Source: Vigna angularis (lineage: Eukaryota > Streptophyta > Magnoliopsida > Fabales > Fabaceae). From it: a stretch of 64,000 nt of DNA. The position numbers and the translations under genes were made by a program. The notes under the pieces are model-generated. The model worked only from the letters and a program-made list of their open reading frames with translations. It searched no databases and was not told the DNA's origin. Shown here one piece after another: positions 61,869-64,000 of the stretch (positions are counted from its first letter, which is position 1; each line of letters starts with the position of its first letter). Location: the NCBI RefSeq assembly GCF_016808095.1, contig NC_068973.1, positions 9,048,501-9,112,500 on the forward strand. Direction: 5' to 3'.

Positions 61869-63293
61869 ATGATGTTGAAGGTTTATCTCAGTCTCTCTTT
61901 TCTTTTGGGGATTCTGCTTGTTGCTCAAGCACATGGAAAAGAAAAGGAGATCGGCTTCTATCAGCTCAAGAGAGGAGATTTGAAGCTGAATTTGACCAAT
62001 TATGGTGCAACAGTTGTTTCTGTCATAGTTCCTGATAAACATGGTATGTTTTACACTGTGTATAAGTTGCTTGTAGTGTGTGCTCTTTAAACAGATATCA
62101 CAGACCTTCTTCTCTTGTTTCTCTCCACAGGGAATTTAGATGACATCACTCTTGGCTACGATGACATTGAGCAATACAAGGTATGATCAAAGTTCAATTC
62201 TTTTGTTTAGTTTATTCTATATTATCTATGGAGATTTATATAAAGTTGAAACTTTTTGAAGAATGATTCATGGTACTTTGGAGCACTTATTGGACGTGTG
62301 GCAAATAGAATTGGACATGCACGGTTTACATTGGACAGACATACCTATAAATTGCCTGCTAATGATCACGGAAACACACTCCATGGTATTGAATTCAAGG
62401 AGTTATGCTTATTATGCATAGTTTTATTTTCTGTTTACACTATCGATAGAATGAAACATGACAGAACAATATTTGTTGAAATGAAATACCAGGTGGTTTC
62501 ACAGGGTTCAGTGATGTTATCTGGACAGTAAAAGGTCACAAGGAAGACAGTTACATAACATTTACCTACGACAGTCATGACAACGAACAAGGTACAGTCT
62601 TTGCAAACTCAGTCTCACAAATTCCATGATAACTTTTATTTACGTTGCTCTTGAAATAAAAAATTTATAGGGTTCCCCGGAAGAGTTGAAGTAGCAGTGA
62701 CATACATGCTCATTGGCAGAAACAAATATGCGGTGAAAATGATTGCGAAGCCAGTAGACAAAGCCACGCCAGTGAACCTGGCACAGCACACATACTGGAA
62801 TTTGGGAGGTCAAAAGAGTGGTGACATTCTATCACACAAAGTTCAAATTTTAGGGTCAAAGATCACAGCAGTGGACGAGAATCTGATCCCCACTGGAATA
62901 TTAGAATCTGTTAAGGGCACCCCTTATGATTTCCTTAAACCAAGGACAGTTGGAAGCAGAGTAAACGAGCTTCCTGGGTTGTATGACATTAACTATGTGA
63001 TTGATGGAGATAAGTCCAGGCACATGCAGAAAGTGGTGACAGTGAGAGAAAATGTGTCTGGGAGGAAACTGGAGTTATGGTCGAACCAGGTTGGTCTGCA
63101 GTTCTATACGGGTGGCATGTTGAATGCTACAAAGGGTAAAGATGGAGCTGTTTATGATAAGCATGCTGGCATTGCCTTGGAGACACAGGGCTTACCTGAT
63201 TCTCTCAATCATCCTGATTTTCCATCACAGATTGTTCGTCCTGGTCAGACATACAACCACTACATGCTCTACAGATTCACTGCTTGCTGCTGA
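61869..63293 (+). CDS. Aldose 1-epimerase (galactose mutarotase family), secreted
   Basis: Five exons: 61869-62043, 62131-62180, 62262-62385, 62493-62591, 62671-63293; 356 aa. It should interconvert alpha and beta anomers of glucose, galactose and similar sugars (GH-like galactose mutarotase fold, Pfam Aldose_epim). The N-terminus MMLKVYLSLSFLLGILLVAQA is a signal peptide, so the enzyme probably enters the secretory route, to the apoplast or vacuole. Catalytic residues expected by family comparison are all present: His116 in NDHGNTLHGG, His189 in AQHTYWNLGG, and Glu320 in GIALETQGLPD. Two ATGs stand side by side at 61869 and 61872; either gives the same signal peptide. A possible N-glycosylation site is NATK (301-304). 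Transcribed in the same direction as ABCA7 but 7.2 kb away, with its own TATA box. Confidence 0.94.
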
Positions 63294-64000
63294 TTTTATC
63301 ATTCTTTTCTTTTTAGCTTTTCTTATGTTTTTTCATTTTTCCTCTTTATACTTTTTTTTTTTGTTTTTCCTCTTTGTACTATAAACAATATTTGTTTTCC
63401 TTTCTATAAAGGTTCATTTTAAATTAGATGATTCAACTCTATGGTTTTATTTTATTTTTACTAATTTTCTATTTATAGTGAAACTTTATAATGAAATTGA
63501 TTATAAATTAAAAAATAATTAATTAAGTGTTAAGAAACTAACTTAATTTTTATTTCATAAACTTTTAATTTTTGCAACAACATAATTATTTTTTAATATT
63601 CTTAAAATTATCGAAAATAATCATAATATAGTCTTATATATTTTTAAACTCACGTATTGGAAAACATTTATTTAAAATTTTTCATACAATATTACGTTGC
63701 ATAATATACTTATTAAGAGAATAAGCTTATTTAACAGACTTACATTATTATTGTACAAATGCTCTGTTAAAAAAAATTATGAGAGGAAAGAATTTTAGAT
63801 TAGTAGTAATTCTAGAACTCATTATCTAACATAAATAATACTCAACTTTGGCACTTCTACAGAAGCGCGAAAAATGGAATCAAAGAAAATAAATACAATA
63901 ATCTTAGGCCAAAAACTTCCTACAATTAAATAACACATTTGTAAAACAAAGTTGCATATAATTGATGACAGCATAATCGATTATCTACGTAAATAATAAT
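63294..64000. other. 3' flank of the aldose epimerase gene
   Basis: T-rich 3' UTR to about 63440, then AT-rich sequence with no recognised feature. The next gene, if close, lies outside the window. Confidence 0.5.

Overview
The window is nuclear DNA from a flowering plant, very probably a papilionoid legume close to Vigna or Phaseolus. The case rests on AT-rich intergenic DNA, introns of about 80 bp to several kb with plant-type splice sites, four plant multi-exon genes, and dense LTR-retrotransposon debris. No bacterial, organellar or CRISPR-like feature was seen. The species call is inference.

Layout. (1) 1-7550: intergenic DNA with a solo LTR nested in a foldback element (3072-5531) and a second foldback element (6025-6316). 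(2) 7550-14600, + strand: an IQ67-domain calmodulin-binding protein of the IQD31 type, six coding exons, 587 aa. (3) 14600-21500: intergenic DNA, including a 1.4-kb element (16771-18157) filled with degenerate palindromic repeats. (4) 21515-27322, - strand: half-size ABCA transporter, ABCA2 type, 16 exons, 966 aa. (5) 27420-37110: region between two divergent ABC genes, holding a foldback element, a copia-like solo LTR and a 2.4-kb solo LTR. (6) 37195-54637, + strand: second half-size ABCA transporter, ABCA7 type, 18 exons, 946 aa. Its intron 9 is 10.9 kb because an old Ty1/copia element landed there and a younger copia (45171-50446, TSD TAGAC) later landed inside the old element's LTR. (7) 54640-61780: AT-rich intergenic DNA with long AT microsatellites and a solo LTR with a perfect TSD (57893-60361, TTATA). 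(8) 61869-63293, + strand: secreted aldose 1-epimerase, 5 exons, 356 aa.

All four host genes appear intact once spliced: every exon junction proposed here keeps frame and matches family conservation. The order ABCA2 - ABCA7 type - aldose 1-epimerase matches, from memory, the Arabidopsis chromosome 3 block At3g47730 to At3g47800, so this looks like an old conserved neighbourhood expanded by retrotransposons. The gene models were built by eye from splice signals and protein family knowledge; no alignment was run. I found no convincing new multi-gene system. The most interesting items are the nested transposons with readable insertion order, a 140-bp perfect duplication and three C-to-T-type stops that disable the young copia, a duplicated splice donor in the IQD 5' UTR, a GC-AG intron in ABCA2, an in-frame exitron-like intron in ABCA7, and the palindromic repeat element.
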